This document shows, one piece after another, positions 63,018 through 64,000 of a DNA stretch of 64,000 nucleotides. The notes below the pieces were generated by a model. It saw only the letters and a program-made list of their open reading frames with translations, did no database searches and was not told the DNA's origin. The first letter of the stretch is position 1, and the number at the start of each line of letters is the position of its first letter. The position numbers were made by a program, and so were the translations under genes. Location: assembly GCA_003991915.1 (NCBI GenBank), contig RQTK01000181.1, positions 397,003 through 461,002 of the forward strand, in the 5' to 3' direction. Source of the stretch: Elysia chlorotica. Its lineage: Eukaryota > Mollusca > Gastropoda > Plakobranchidae.

Positions 63018-64000
63018 CTACAAAAAGTAAATTAAAAATAAAACAAATCAATATAAACAAGTTTCAAGTTCATTTTGGTAAGCATTATTAGAACAAATTA
63101 ACTATAGAAAATGGCTAATTATTCTGAATTGTAACAAAGCATGCTGTAAAATCTAGCCCCCAGTTTTCATTTAGTTAAATATCAGTTATTACAATGTCAA
63201 TTTTAGATCTGCCAACCTAAATTTTGTCCCAGAACAATATCAGCTACCAGTAATAATTTTTGGAACTTCGCAGTAATAAAATGCCAGAAACATACACATG
63301 CTCTGTGATACTCCTTGACTAACTAAAAACCTAAAAAGAAATTAATCTAGATCTAAATAATTATGTCAGATAATTTAGGAATAGACAAAATGTGGATCAT
63401 TGAATGCTACATGAAAAAGCCTTGAGAATGTCTTGACAGTTAAATCTTCATTAAATTCTAAAAAGAAACATAGTTTAAAGTATATTATGTGTAGCCTACA
63501 TGTTTCATGTGAACGATATAATACTTGAGCTTAATTTTGGTTAAAACGATCCAAAATACAACCTTCTACTTCTTCCATATTTCTTGTTACTAGTTTTAAC
63601 TATCACTACGCTGTACTTTTGGTTTCGTTTTCATTGTGATTTTTGAGGTTTGACTGTTGCATTGAACATCCAAAAGAATAAAATGGCCGTGGGGTCTATA
63701 AACAAAGCTAATATAATTTAGTTAAGAAATTTTGGAGGAATAATATGATGGTGAGAAAAAAATTACTCCTCAAAAGTATTATACAACTTTCTCGGCTGTG
63801 TATCCCAGTTGCATGAAAAGCTTTGGTTTAATAGGGAAAGGTCTAAATCTATCCGCCAGCAACTAGGCTACAGTCATTACATGTAGTATATTATGCGCAG
63901 ACATGGGCATGTGAAGTCCAATTTGCCCTGTGTCTTCAAGCGATGAATAAACAAGACAGGCAACCTTTGATGCAGATTGGTGGCTTCTGCATCCCAACCT
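63018..64000 (-). other. Intron upstream of the last GRAF exon
   Basis: AT-rich. I looked on the minus strand for the N-terminal half of the SH3 (an ALYxC...ELSF pattern) and did not find it, so the previous exon is probably beyond the window edge. Confidence 0.55.

Overview
This is a eukaryotic window, most likely from a gastropod mollusc. It is AT-rich, full of microsatellites, and carries a tRNA-derived SINE family, non-LTR retrotransposon remnants, foldback elements and an interstitial (TTAGGG)n telomere-type tract. A heterobranch sea slug would fit, but nothing read here fixes the genus. Three genes can be supported, each by splice junctions whose reading phases agree.

(1) 262-12747, + strand: the last four coding exons of a rhodopsin-family GPCR resembling melatonin receptors. 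It has NRY in place of DRY, no CWxP or NPxxY proline in the usual form, and a third intracellular loop of about 440 residues. Its first exon lies left of the window. (2) 53267-34692, - strand: a complete RUNX transcription factor in five exons. The Runt domain is split over two exons, and the large last exon ends in the Groucho-binding VWRPY. The predicted protein is 966 or 969 residues, depending on a tandem splice donor. (3) 63017-62926, - strand: the last coding exon of a GRAF-type RhoGAP (ARHGAP26/10/42 family), holding the C-terminal half of its SH3 domain.

The rest is introns and a 22-kb intergenic interval, made mostly of repeats. 831-1050 and 3826-4045 are two copies of a 220-bp foldback element, one ending 3 bp before a GPCR splice acceptor. 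1154-1720 is a decayed tandem array grown out of an exon/intron junction. SINE copies lie at 2.4, 7.2, 9.5, 13-14.2, 19.7-20.6, 32, 46-47, 56 and 59.5 kb. 15.5-16.4 kb and 29.3-29.6 kb hold dead reverse-transcriptase fragments. 21.06-21.29 kb is a foldback element with 10-bp flanking repeats, and 21.6-22.6 kb is a 40-bp minisatellite. 25.3-27.9 kb holds the telomere-type tract, lying between a 36/37-bp inverted repeat and TAGATC-rich flanks, with a cluster of perfect hairpins beside it. 54.5-55.8 and 57.1-57.9 kb are tandem duplications. Two assembly gaps (24350-24464 and 51963-52537) sit inside triplet microsatellites.

The genes share no pathway that the sequence shows. RUNX and GRAF are both on the minus strand, with about 9.6 kb between the RUNX start and the GRAF stop. 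The most unusual objects are the telomere-tract and hairpin locus, the splice-site-linked repeats in the GPCR gene, and the in-frame tandem donor at the end of the RUNX Runt domain.
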